DNA of 64,000 bases, taken from NCBI GenBank assembly GCA_973895155.1, contig OZ316899.1:9176001-9240000 (forward strand). Direction: 5' to 3'. This stretch comes from Marsupella aquatica. Its lineage: Eukaryota > Marchantiophyta. Within the stretch, counting starts at the first letter, position 1, and the number at the start of each line of letters is the position of its first letter. The notes beneath the pieces were generated by a model, which was not told where the DNA came from, made no database searches, and worked only from the letters and a program-made list of their open reading frames with translations. A program made the translations under genes and the position numbers. This document shows, piece by piece, positions 53,653 through 64,000 of this stretch.

Positions 53653-56600
53653 TGTGGTGCGTCCCATGGCTCCCTAGACCCAAGAAACCCCTCTCACATG
53701 CCGATTTTGCGGCTTTAGCGGCATGGGACGCTGCTAACTTCCTTCTACTACTATTGCTATTAACATTTTACTCACATATACTGGACAAATCCTTCATCGG
53801 GTCATGAGATACGTAGCCGGCCTATTCTCGACCTTCCCTTGTCCTCCTCTCTCGGTTTTCCTTTAGGTATGTTTGGATTCCACCGCCGGAATGATCCCCA
53901 ACTGGCTTGGGTAAGCCGCTAAGACCTCTCTCAGCTCGACACATCCAACTCTTACTACCTTGCTTACTCCCTTCTTGGTTGATGTGGGCAATCTTCAAAC
54001 AAGTTAATGCAACACACAAATAGCAAAATGACTCCTTCTGACTGAGTTATACCATGCACTTGCCATACACACAGTACTTCTCATATACAAGATCTGCAAA
54101 CTAAGCCGTGAGGCCAACTCTATTCATTTCTTAGGTATGAGGAAACATGAATATACACAAGGGTCACAGTATAACTAACCGAGAGCTTCTTTAACTACTT
54201 GATCCCAGCCCTGCTGGTGCACTAAAAACTTGCTAAGGAAGAAGGCCCTGAACTCCCCGTAGCCCAGGTACTTATCCTGGTAGTGGATCCGTCTAATTCC
54301 TTGCAGCGTAAGTCTAATCTACCTAACTGTAATCTACCTATGTACAGCGAGGCAGGAGCACAAGTGTTGCTCTTTCCAGTGGATCCGCAATCCCACTAAG
54401 CTAAGTGTCAGGGGCGCCCCTTGGTCCTGATCCTAATTCTAAACTTGGAGATCTGAGCCTGCTCGGCCCACTCATGACTCCTCCCTCCACGTCCGCCCTC
54501 CTTAAAAGGAGCGGCCCTCCACCACTGTCATGGCAGCGGTGTCTGGTCCTCAATGGACGCCCCCAACACTTCCTCCGTAGCCACTACCGTAGGTCCGTCC
54601 TCAGACAGATTACTTGCTCCTGACCGAGTCAACTCTCCATCGGCCTGACTGGGTCCACCCTCGGCTTCGGCCTCAGCATCGGCCACGGCCTCCCCGACAT
54701 GTTCTAGTGATGGATCCGGTACCCCGGCTTCATCACCGAGTATCATGGCCCCGGCTTCATCATCCCCGCCTTCTAGGGCAAGTGGATCCTTTGCCGTGAC
54801 CCTGCCTGGTGTTGGGTTTACCTCCTTGGTCACGCCGGCTTGAGGAGCCATATTACTCCCTGACCCAAAAGGTTTCCGCTTCTTCTTCTTCTTTGGTTCG
54901 GCAGCTGGCCCCTTCCCCTTGCCACTTACCTCCGGCACCGGTGCGAGTGTCTCGGCTTGTCCTTTGGCCAGTACTACACCAGGTAACTTGGTTGCCCCAA
55001 TTGGAGTTGGTCCTAAGGAAGCCAAGCACTTAAATACTGCGGCCTGTTTCTTCAACCGCTCCATTTGGTTGTCGGCTCGCCGCTGTAAGTTCTCCATCTT
55101 CCGCGTGCTTTCCTCCAACTCCTCCTGTAATTCATGCAGGTCCTTGCGCGCTTCCTCCCGCTCCTTTTGGGCTTCCTCCAATTCCTTCTTTAAGGTCGCC
55201 TTCTCCTCCTGGGTTGCTCTCAACTCCTTGTCGAGCTCTGCAACAACCTTAGACTCCATTTTATTCATCTTGGCATAAGTCTGGTCGAACTGGTCGTCTT
55301 TCTCGCGGAGGTTGGCCTTGAAGCTGGCCGTCATGGATGCAAGCTCCTGCCGCAGCACGATAATCGTCTGATAGGATTTCCCTAACTCGGCCTCCTTCTG
55401 CTCAAGGGCTCTGCGGATATCCTCGAGTTCCCCCTTTAGCGCCCTTTCCCTTCTCTGAGTTTCTGCCATGGCCCGATTGTTGGATGCTATGTGGGCCTCC
55501 TCTGTGTCTCTCAGCTCTCGCTTCCACTAGCTTCTCCTTCTCCTTGATCAAATTGGCTAGATCACATTGGGTCCGAGTCAGTTTATCCTTGATAATCTAA
55601 TTATCAGACTGCGCGGTATCCAATTGCCCTTGCATGATGTTGAGCTCATGTCGCTTAATCCGCAGCTCATCTTGGGCTTTCTTGGACGCCTTCAGGTTTT
55701 CTACCTCGGCTTCCCTTGCCCTAAGCCAACGGATGACCTCGTCCTTCTTACTTCTTTCCAAAGCCACCGCTTCTTTTAATCGATGCTTCTCCAACATTTC
55801 CCTCTGCAAAAAAGGTCCCTGCTCCAACTCCTCCCCAAAGATGCCGAGCGCAAGTTCCCCACACATCTCCCCGTACTCCATGGCTCGTTCTTTAGCATAG
55901 GCAAAGTGAGCAGAAGTCATCGGCATCATCCATTGCGGCCTTTGTTCCCAGGCAGCCTTGTGAATTTCTTCTATCGTGACTGGCAGGCTGCTTCATTTTT
56001 CTGCAAGCCGCCGGATGTCCTCCGGCCATTCTCCTCCTGGTAAATCCTTCTCCCTTGCCAGGGCTGCCTCCTCTTCCTCCCTACATCGTTCCTGAAACTC
56101 CTGTGCCGTCTGTTTGATGCCATCAAGACTCGGGGGAGCGACATCTGGTGGGGGAGACTCGGGGCTGCTCTGCTGGGTGGGGTCCCCTCAAACTACTCTT
56201 GGAAGAGTGGGGATGAACCTGCCATAGGTCCTTATTCCTGGAACATGATGGTCTGACCCGTAGCCGGAGTCATCATTGTCGTAGCCCTCTACCGCCTCCT
56301 CCTCGACTTGGACTACCGGCTCCCCCCGCTGCTGTCCTGATCCTGCCGTGAACACAACCCCATAGATCGAGGGTCCTGGTTCCTGGGTGCACTTCGGCAA
56401 TCACCTGGGGAGTGAGATAGAAATCCTTCCCATACACCCTTGTGGAATTGGTCTCGGGCTCCCATGATCCCACGAATTCCAGTAAGTCTGAATCCGGCAC
56501 CTCCAGCTTCAGCCATGGTAACTTTGCAAATGCTTCCAAGCCGGATCCGGCCATGAAGCCCTGGTATTTCCGAGTCTGCATAGCCGTAAAGCATGCATCC

Positions 56601-57540
56601 TCTTCCCGTGCAAAGTGTAATTGCACCTCCTTGGGGAGGGTCGCCGCCCAGCCTTTCCAGATGTCATCTCTTGTTGGGACGGCATTGACGGGGTTGACCT
56701 CCTCTTCTTCGGCTTCCGCTTGCCTCCTACTTCCCTGCTTTGCTGGTTTCCTGGGTGCCCCCGACCTCGTTCTTTTTGCAGGGGTGGCTTCTTTGTTGTT
56801 GTTCCCTTTCCTCTTCATAGCGACTGCCGTGGATGTTTCTCCTAGCACGGTTGCCTTCGTCCACCCCTCCGTGCTACCCTTCAACTCCCAGTGTATGTCA
56901 TTGCAGCGGTTGATGGCCTCCCGGATGCCGACTATCTTGTTCTCACAAAACAGAAGATCATCGAGTTCGTCAGCAGTAGGCGTCCACAAGAATTCAGCCG
57001 TAATGAGTTTTCCTCCTAAGGAAACAGACTTCTGCAGCTCCCACAGCCAAGCGAGCTCCTGCCGTTCTCGAGCCGCTCTCTCTGATTCTTTGTCTTGGTA
57101 GGTCCCAATGTACTCAGTTGCCCGTTCTAACAGGCATCCCCCAAAATGAGCAGCTTGATTGACGTTGCTCATACCCCTCTTGAGTTGATCGTCAGTATCT
57201 GCTTCCACCCCGAGTGCTTGCCTGAGCAGCGGACAGCAATTGGCCTCCCATAGTCGTCCGCTTGGCTCATGCTTGCAAATGAGCCGCCATTCCTTGCGAT
57301 TGGTCCTTACCCCCCCTGGCTGGTCTTGCTTCCCATTGGTGGCTGCCGGTACTTAGCGCGCCCTAACCCTAATCGTGTTTCCTCCCCCGGCATCCTTACT
57401 TTTGGCCTCGGCCATGGTTCCATAGTCACCCTTAATTGTTTATATTTCCCTATTTTTGTTACTATACTAAGGTGTTTCCTAGGATACACTCCTGATTTTA
57501 CTAATTAAACTGGCCTAATGATTCCTGGCTAGGCATCACA
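53653..57540 (-). mobile_element. Element B: second copy of element A, inverted
   Basis: The 3888-bp unit has the termini of element A (reverse complement starts TGTGATGCCTAGCCAGGA, ends ATGGGACGCACCACA) and its own GAAAT duplication. It is about 790 bp shorter, mainly because of an internal deletion after the TPQVIAEV motif. It inserted so that its duplication includes the AT of the next gene's start codon (57544-57546). Confidence 0.8.
54528..57423 (-). pseudogene. Element B protein, internally deleted
   Basis: From ATG 57423 (MEPWPRPKVRM) a frameshift leads into a 311-codon frame with the same motifs as element A (QAAHFGGCLLERATEYIGTY; AEFLWTPTADELDDLLFCEN; SWEPETNSTRVYGKDFYL). The FGLPTGNKTKV to EEPGPVICEAVF stretch of element A is missing. 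The coiled-coil part (55929-55597 and 55469-54528) is better preserved than in A, with a 313-codon open frame. Comparison with A shows which stops are copy-specific. Confidence 0.65.
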
Positions 57541-57543
57541 GAA

Positions 57544-58132
57544 ATGGCTACCCAATTTGTAAAACTATTGCACAAGAAAAGAGATGTGGTGACTGATGGG
57601 AAAGATGAAGAACCTATAGCTGTGTTGGCCTTCAAAGAAGGACAAACTTTAGCTGATTTTCGAAGTCGAATTCCTGATTTGGTTGATTTTGATTTTGATT
57701 TCTGGGATTATAGGCTTCCTGGTCGCATGAAAGTCAAGAGTGAGAAAATGACTGAGTTGTCTGAATTGGATGGGAAAGTTGCTGTCATTGAACAAATAGG
57801 ATCCTTGCCGACTGGTAGAACACAATTTCCATCAGTATCTCCTACTGTCACCCAATCGGCTGCAGTGGACTCTTCACAGGGTGAACAGCTTCAAGAAGCT
57901 CCCCCTATGAGAGCTTCTTTTGAGTCTCTTCTCATGTCTCAGTCGGCTGTCAAAGTCTGGAATGATGAATATATAAGACTAGAGAAGTGGATTCACAAGA
58001 ATGGTTATAAAGCTCATAATTGGAGAATTCGAACTTGGGATGAAGGACAGGATGTGAGAGGCCATCTGGAGTGTCTTGAGTGCAGAGTGATCTATGGGAG
58101 GGCAGACATTCACAAGATAAGAAGTCAATTGC
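57544..58132 (+). pseudogene. Zinc-finger gene, 5' part, interrupted by copia
   Basis: The ATG at 57544 opens an acidic protein (FKEGQTLADFRSRIPDLVDF), then RLEKWIHKNGYKAHNWRIRT and GHLECLECRVIYG, the first half of a C2H2- or BED-like finger. A one-base shift near 58098 moves the reading into a frame that crosses the copia insertion site and continues at 63596 as ANLFSNFKTKHLAF. I do not recognise the family; the tandem CxxC...H....H units suggest DNA binding. Confidence 0.5.
58128..58132. repeat. Target-site duplication of copia 3 (ATTGC)
   Basis: ATTGC precedes the 5' LTR and is repeated exactly at 63591-63595. Confidence 0.95.
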
Positions 58133-58332
58133 TGTTGTAATACGGAGTTAACACTAACCCGAGTCATGGTAGTAGGGTTAGTTAGTCCTAACTAACCGAA
58201 GCTTAGGTTGTTACTAACAACCTAACCGCATGTAATAGATTGAGTCCTTAGGGACTCTATAAGGTAATGGAAGTTGGAGGAAACCTCCAGTTGTTGGTGT
58301 ATGTTCTACTCTCATCTTCTTGTCTTTGAATA
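58133..58332 (+). repeat. 5' LTR of copia 3
   Basis: Begins TGTTGTAATACGG and ends CTTTGAATA (TG...TA instead of TG...CA, in both LTRs). Contains CTCTATAAGG, a possible TATA element. Confidence 0.95.
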
Positions 58333-58756
58333 CGTTATCAGCACGAGATGCCAAAGCTGAGCATAGAATTTTTTTCTCATATACTGGCGCATGAACTGAC
58401 TGTCCACGAATCAAACAAGCTAGATCACAAGCCATCAATGCCATACTGCGCACTACCCAAAAAGCGATTGTATCCACGACTCATCTTCGTGATTTTCTTC
58501 CGAACTCTGTGAAGCGTCACCCAACACTTGAGATTAATTGACCCCCACCAGAGATCAGCGATCATTCCTGCAGCGAGGCTTTGCATTCCATCAAATCGCC
58601 CATATTCACTTTTACGAAGGAAGAGCGCCACAGTCATCCATCCACGAAATCCACACAAAAATGCTCAAGGCAGCTAAATCCGACATTTATAGCATTTTGA
58701 ACATTCGACATTGATTTCCAACAGTTCACATTCATAGACTACCCCGGATAGACACA

Positions 58757-61700
58757 ATGACCACCGTAGAGAAACTTTTATTTGAGGCATTGTCAATCGA
58801 TGGGGCCAATTACTTATCGTGGTCCCTGGATATGGAAGCACATCTCAGCTCCAAATCTCTCCAAGACACGATCACCATAGATGCTAGATGCACTCTTCAA
58901 GAGAAGGCGAAGGCCCTCATCCTCATCTGTCATCACTTAGCGGCCCCATTGAAGTGACAGTACTTGAATCAATACAACCCACGCTTACTCTGGGAGGACC
59001 TACAATCTTGCTTCGATCACATGAAAACTATATCACTCCCTGCAGCACGCCACAATTGGATCAACTTACGAGTTCAAGACCATGCTACAATTGCCAACTA
59101 CAACAGCGAGTTATTTTGTATCACCTCACAGCTAGCAGTGTGCGATCACCCTATAGCAGACGAAGAACAAATCGAGAAGACGCTATCGACATTTCATGCT
59201 ACAAACCTGGTACTCTTGGCACAATACCGTAACATGAACTTTACCGAATATTCTGAACTAATCGCTTACATGCTATTAGCAGAAAGCACCAGATCTTGCT
59301 CCTTGAAAACGCCAAAACTCGACCACCCGGCAGTGCTGCACCACCAACCAAGACCGAGACCCACTTCAACAGAGGAGAAGGTAGCACCAGAAGCAAAGGC
59401 AGAAGTTTCTATGGTGGCAGAGGATGTTTGACAGGAAGAGGACAAGGTCGCTTCGACCGGGGCATGGGCAGGAGCAACAACTGGTAAACATCACCAAGAC
59501 GAACCTGGAACCGGAGAGGCAATAGAGGAGGAGGCCGCAGCTCCGTCCGCGGCAGAGGTCGAGGCTACGTCACCTACAACAGAGATAAGTCTGACACTCC
59601 CACCTGTTTTAGATGTGGAACTAAAGGTCACACACAAAAAGATTGTCGTGCCCCTGCCCACTTAGTGAAGCTATATCAAGATAATTTGCATCAACTAGGC
59701 CCCGGACGTCACGGCAATTTCCTAGAGGCACCCAATGAACTTGACCAGTACGTAGTCTCTTCACCCTTACCTGAGGTTCATACTGTCTGTTACTTTACAA
59801 AGCGACCTCCCTGCCGATCCTGCTCCCACACATTGTATTGTGGACAGCGGAACATCCCACTCGATACTACGCCACAAGAAATACTTCACCAAGATCATTC
59901 GATCCAATCGCCCTGTCACAACCATTACTGGACAAAATCACATTGAAGAGGGCAATGGCCCAGCCATAATCCGATTTCTTGGAGGAACAACCATCCGCAT
60001 TTGATCAGCCATATACGCCCCTACAGCCACCCGCAACTTGATAAGTTTTCGTGATATATGGGACAACAACCTACACATCCATACCAGCAAACAAGATCGA
60101 CAGGAGGTACTGCACATTTTGGCCAAAACTAATACAGGACTCATAATCAAAGAGACCCTGTTAAACCATCCTCCTGGCCTCTATATCACTCACATATATT
60201 CATATCACACAGGAAAGGCAACCAGAACACTCACAGACCAATGGCATCTCCGCCTTGGTCATTCGGGCACCACCATGTACCACAGAATCATTCAGGACAC
60301 AGTTGGCATCCCACTTGGCGTACACCCGTCCCAAAGTAAACAAATCTACACAGCATGTTCCCAGGGTAAACTTGTCATCCGCCCCTCCATTGACAAAACC
60401 ATATATTCTATACCCCGATTCCTTGAACGCCTACATGCCGATGTGTGCGGCCCTATAGACCCCCCATCAGGCCCCTTTCGATACTTCCTAGTACTCATTG
60501 ATGCTTCCTCCAAATGGTCCCAAGTCTCCTTGCTATCAACCAGAAACCTTGTATTCTCTCGGATACTGTCCAACATACTGAAACTAAGATCACAATTTCC
60601 AGATGATCCAATCCGCACCCTGCAAGTCGATAATGCCGGTGAATTCACATCCCGGACATTCGACACATACTGCAAAACTGCAGGGATCGATGTTCAATAT
60701 CCTGTCCCCCATGTACACTTCCAAAATGGAATAGCTGAGTCCTTAATCAAGCGACTGCAGATGATAGCCAGACCTTTTACTGCTACAGACCAATTTACCT
60801 ATATCAGCATGGGGTCATGCCATCATACACGCCTCCTCCCTCATCAGATATAGACCATCTGCCTATAACAAGTACACCCCACACCATTTATTGTTCGGGA
60901 TCCCACCTGATGTCTCTCACCTTTGCATCTTCGGCTGCTTGGTACTGGTCCCCATTTTGGAACCCAAACGCACCAAGATGGGCCCATAGAGACAATAGGG
61001 GATATATGTAGGATTCGACTCACCATCAATTATTTGGTACTTAGAACCATCTACAGCAGATCTATTCAAGGCACGGTTCCTTGATTGTGATTTTATTGAA
61101 GATGATTTCCCCAAATTAATGGACAACCAGACATCAAGTCCCCTTGTCCATACTCCGGAATTACAATGGCAGTTAAAACCCCCCTTCCAGCATGCCCCAC
61201 GGACAGTCCAAACCAAAGCGGAAGTACAGAAAATCCTCCTCCTTCAACAAATGTTAGAGAAACTCCCAGACGCCTTTAATGATGCAGCAAATGTCACTCA
61301 GTCCTTAACACCAGCTGCCAATGCACCAGCACAAATCCAACCCACTCGACTAGCTACCGAAGCCCCCCCTAAGGCAAAAAGGGGCAGACCACTAGGCTCG
61401 AAAGATAGCCAACCCAGGCAACGCCGGACCACAGCTGTTGTACCTACAGCCCTAAGACCCACACCTGCACCCCCTGCACCTCAACCAACTTTAGTTAACG
61501 ACAATGACGAAATAGCCATCCAATATATGCATTCAGGCAAAGTCTGGAAACGAGAAACCACTACCATAGATGATGCATTTGCATATATGATATCAGAAGA
61601 GATAACCAATGATACTCCAGATCCATTGACAGTAACATAATGTCAATCTCCATCACTACGATCCGGCATGATCCAGATGGCTCCTACTGAGCCCTTAATT

Positions 61701-62978
61701 GTGCAAATTACAAATTCAGGACCTACTGTCCGCTCTAGTGGGCTATACCCACCACATACTACATAGCAAGTGCCTACTGCACGCAGCAAGAGACCTCCAA
61801 TGGAATATGCCGTACAAATCTTGCGTTCAATGTACGGCCTAAAGCAGAGTGGCCGGATGTGGTATAAACGATTCCAAGCTTAAATGTTAGCTTTGGGATT
61901 TATAAATGATGAGCTAGCACCCTGTCTATTTATGAAATCTGAGGCAGAGGAATTCATCATAATAGCTATCTATGTAGATGACCTGAATATATTCGGGACA
62001 CCAAAACTCACAGCCCATACACTCAGTATTCTGAAGGGCACATTTGAAATGAGGGACCTTGGTCCACCTAACTTCTGCCTCGGCATTCAGTTCGACTACC
62101 TGCACAATGGTATTCTGATTAGTCAATCTACCTACATAGAGAAGATTTTACGATAGTTCAATATGCAAGCAGCTCACCCTGTCAGCACACCAATGGAGCT
62201 TCGCTCCTTAGACACTAACAAAGATATGTTCAGAAGGCGCGGTGAAACAGAACCTCTTCTTGGATCAAACAAACCCCACCTCTCTGCCATTGGCGCCCTT
62301 ATGTATTTGGCTAATCAGACTCGTCCCGACATCTCTTTTGCTGTCAACTTATTGGCCAGACATAGTTCTCAGCCAACCATCCGCCATTGGAATGGGCTGA
62401 AAAGGATTTTTCGATACCTGAAGGGCACAATCGATGTTGGTCTATTTTTTCCAAAAGATGCTGAAGACAAATTGATTGGATTTGCAGATGCCGGCTACCT
62501 CTCTAACCCTGGAGATGCCAAATCACAAACAGGGTACGTTTTTCTTCAAGGTGGCACTGCAATTTTGTGGAGAAGCTCCAAGCAAACACTAACCACAACA
62601 TCCTCTAATCATGCGGAAATCATAGCTCTGTATGAAGCCTACAGAGAATGTGTATGGTTACGCAGCATGCTCCATCACATCCACAAGCACACTGGTCGCC
62701 AACAATTTCAAAAGCCCACTACTATTTACGAAGACAACCGCCCCTGTGTGGTTCAAATTGCTCATGGCTTCATAAAAGGTGACAGAATTAAACACATCTC
62801 ACCAAAATTCTTTTATACACATGAACAACACGGTGATCAAATTCAGGTCGAATGGATACCCAGCCAAGACAACCGAGCAGACTTATTGACAAAGCCATTA
62901 CCACCAATTTTGCATAAGGAACATTCATACGACATCGGCATGAGAAGCCTATCCACACTGTACACAGAGCAGACATGA
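58757..62978 (+). pseudogene. Copia 3 gag-pol with stops and an RT deletion
   Basis: The gag starts at ATG 58757 (FEALSIDGANYLSWSLDMEA) and has a TGA at 58955. An RG-rich stretch and the CCHC knuckle CFRCGTKGHTQKDC are near 59610; the protease CIVDSGTSHSILR is near 59838. Integrase has WHLRLGHSGTTMYHRI, a zinc module with one Cys replaced by Tyr (YTACSQGK), then DVCGPIDPPSG, VDNAGEF and FQNGIAES. After a Pro/Ala linker (61119-61640) the fingers part of RT is missing; sequence resumes at SMYGLKQSGRMWYKRF, with YVDD intact, then RNase H (ADAGYLSNPGDAKSQTGYVF, YEDNRPCVVQIAHG). TAA occurs at about 61878 and TAG at about 62155. Confidence 0.95.
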
Positions 62979-63381
62979 CCATCGCGATCCGCCTCCATCT
63001 TTTGCACGATTATAGAAGACACAACAGCCATTTATGTTCACCGTCTATACAAAAATAACGAAGCATTACACATGGAGACGCAGCGACCCGTCATCTCCAT
63101 GCTAAACTCCTTCCCTTCGTAAAAAGACGTAACATAAGCCAGTTTTAGGTCGCATACCTTATTAGGAATGCTGCAGCACAATACTCTTAGTTTTCTTTTC
63201 TACTCTATGTCTACATTTCAATACGGACCCATGCAATGTACAAAGTGGTGGTACTCTTTCCCCCAAAAGAAAGTGAGGGGGTTTTAATGAGACCACACTC
63301 TCCTTATGGGTACCAAATTAATCCACCTAGGGTTAGTATTACTCCTTAAGATGGTTACTTTATTATGCTATTCAAGTAACC

Positions 63382-63390
63382 AAGGGGGAG
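63382..63390 (+). promoter_or_regulatory. Polypurine tract of copia 3
   Basis: AAGGGGGAG lies directly before the 3' LTR, where plus-strand DNA synthesis would be primed. Confidence 0.8.
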
Positions 63391-63590
63391 TGTTGTAATA
63401 CGGAGTTAACACTAACCCGAGTCATGGTAGTAGGGTTAGTTAGTCCTAACTAACCGAAGCTTAGGTTGTTACTAACAACCTAACCACATGTAATAGATCG
63501 AGTCCTTAGGGACTCTATAAGGTAATGGAAGTTGGAGGAAACCTCCAGTTGTTGGTGTATGTTCTACTCTCATCTTCTTGTCTCTGAATA
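63391..63590 (+). repeat. 3' LTR of copia 3
   Basis: Differs from the 5' LTR at three positions (ACATG for GCATG, ATCGAG for ATTGAG, CTCTG for CTTTG). Confidence 0.95.
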
Positions 63591-63595
63591 ATTGC

Positions 63596-63992
63596 TAATT
63601 TGTTCAGCAATTTTAAGACCAAGCACCTTGCCTTTGCTAAACACAAAGACAATTACTGCAGGAGAAGGGGCATTGCTATGACTGGGGTCAAGCCCTCAGA
63701 TCTTGCACAGAAGCCTGAGTTTGATTATGAGGGGGCCATAGCAACTGGCCTAGAGATAGTCCAGACTCTGAATGTTGAGTGTGGAGGTGATGATGAGCTA
63801 TTTCATGTGCCCCCTGTGCCTGGTGTAGCCAATAATGCAAACAAGTGGTTCCTTTATAAGGTTCGTTGTAAAATCTGTGGGGCAATCATGGATTTGGTTT
63901 GTAAGAAAGGAACTTTGGACCACAACCTGAGGACACACTTGGTCAGTTGGGGTCATTTGAAGCCAGAGAGAATACTACTGAACTGGCATTGA
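63596..63992 (+). pseudogene. Zinc-finger gene, 3' part after the copia insertion
   Basis: Continues the gene begun at 57544: SNFKTKHLAFAKHKDNYC completes the first finger. After an acidic linker a second finger reads WFLYKVRCKICGAIMDLVCK with DHNLRTHLVSWGH (C-x2-C, then H-x4-H). The stop is at 63990-63992, or the frame may continue in another exon beyond the window. Confidence 0.5.
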
Positions 63993-64000
63993 GATCTGGA

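Larger units (their letters stand above)
58133..63590 (+). mobile_element. Copia 3, LTR-bounded but defective
   Basis: Two 200-bp LTRs (58133-58332 and 63391-63590) differ at three positions, all transitions. The ATTGC duplication is perfect. ACGTTATCAGCACG after the 5' LTR is the likely primer-binding region, and AAGGGGGAG before the 3' LTR is the polypurine tract. The internal 5.06 kb carries gag, protease, integrase, a partly deleted RT and RNase H, with several stops. At 98.5% LTR identity it is the youngest insertion in the window. Confidence 0.95.

Noticed and set aside
1-64000. tRNA or rRNA genes
   Set aside because: I saw no cloverleaf-compatible A/B box pairs or rRNA-like conserved stretches by eye; a dedicated tRNA or covariance-model search was not possible.

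Overview
The window reads as nuclear DNA of a land plant with a transposon-rich genome. The evidence is GT-AG introns, TTTAGGG-like repeats, CACTA (Tnp2), MULE-like, LINE and Ty1/copia elements, a 60S ribosomal protein L18a exon and EDM2-like PHD fingers. I cannot name the species. Almost every gene belongs to a mobile element or is a captured or broken gene; only the EDM2-like exon (52.7-53.4 kb) and the split zinc-finger gene (57.5-64.0 kb) look like possible host loci.

Layout: 1-0.24 kb tnp2 fragment; 0.54-9.7 kb a CACTA element (CACTA-1) with a minus-strand TNPA-like gene, a GT-rich block, a SET-domain gene and a tnp2 transposase gene; 9.87-12.76 kb a LINE reverse transcriptase on the minus strand; 12.77-46.52 kb a MULE-like element whose own length is about 11.2 kb, swollen by two insertions. 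The first insertion is a 17.9-kb CACTA element (CACTA-X, 14963-32867, TSD ATC). CACTA-X holds another CACTA (CACTA-2, from 15853, with TNPA-like and SET genes), a copia fragment, and pieces of BRCT, EDM2-like PHD and ribosomal L18a genes. The second insertion is element A (38547-43221, TSD ATGTC). To the right lie a second copia fragment (46.8-49.6 kb), two minisatellite-like arrays, the EDM2-like exon, element B (53653-57540, TSD GAAAT, inverted relative to A) and a complete but defective copia element (58133-63590, TSD ATTGC) inside the zinc-finger gene.

The most interesting pattern is shared by four unrelated DNA transposons. Each carries its own short sequence word, repeated through its non-coding DNA and nearly absent from its exons and from the neighbouring elements: TTCGCAA in CACTA-1, TATCGGAC in CACTA-2, TGTGACT in CACTA-X and a 15-bp palindrome TAGCGCYNRGCGCTA in the MULE. 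Three of the four also encode proteins of a chromatin or DNA-modification type: a zinc-finger/SET gene present in both CACTA-1 and CACTA-2, and in the MULE a ParB-like domain plus DNA-methyltransferase-like domain in one gene. This resembles the known En/Spm TNPA and VANDAL VANC systems, in which element proteins recognise short motifs in their own element and oppose silencing. That functional reading is an inference. The sequences, termini, target-site duplications and reading-frame joins are seen directly. Nearly all coding regions carry stops or frameshifts, so these copies are probably inactive.
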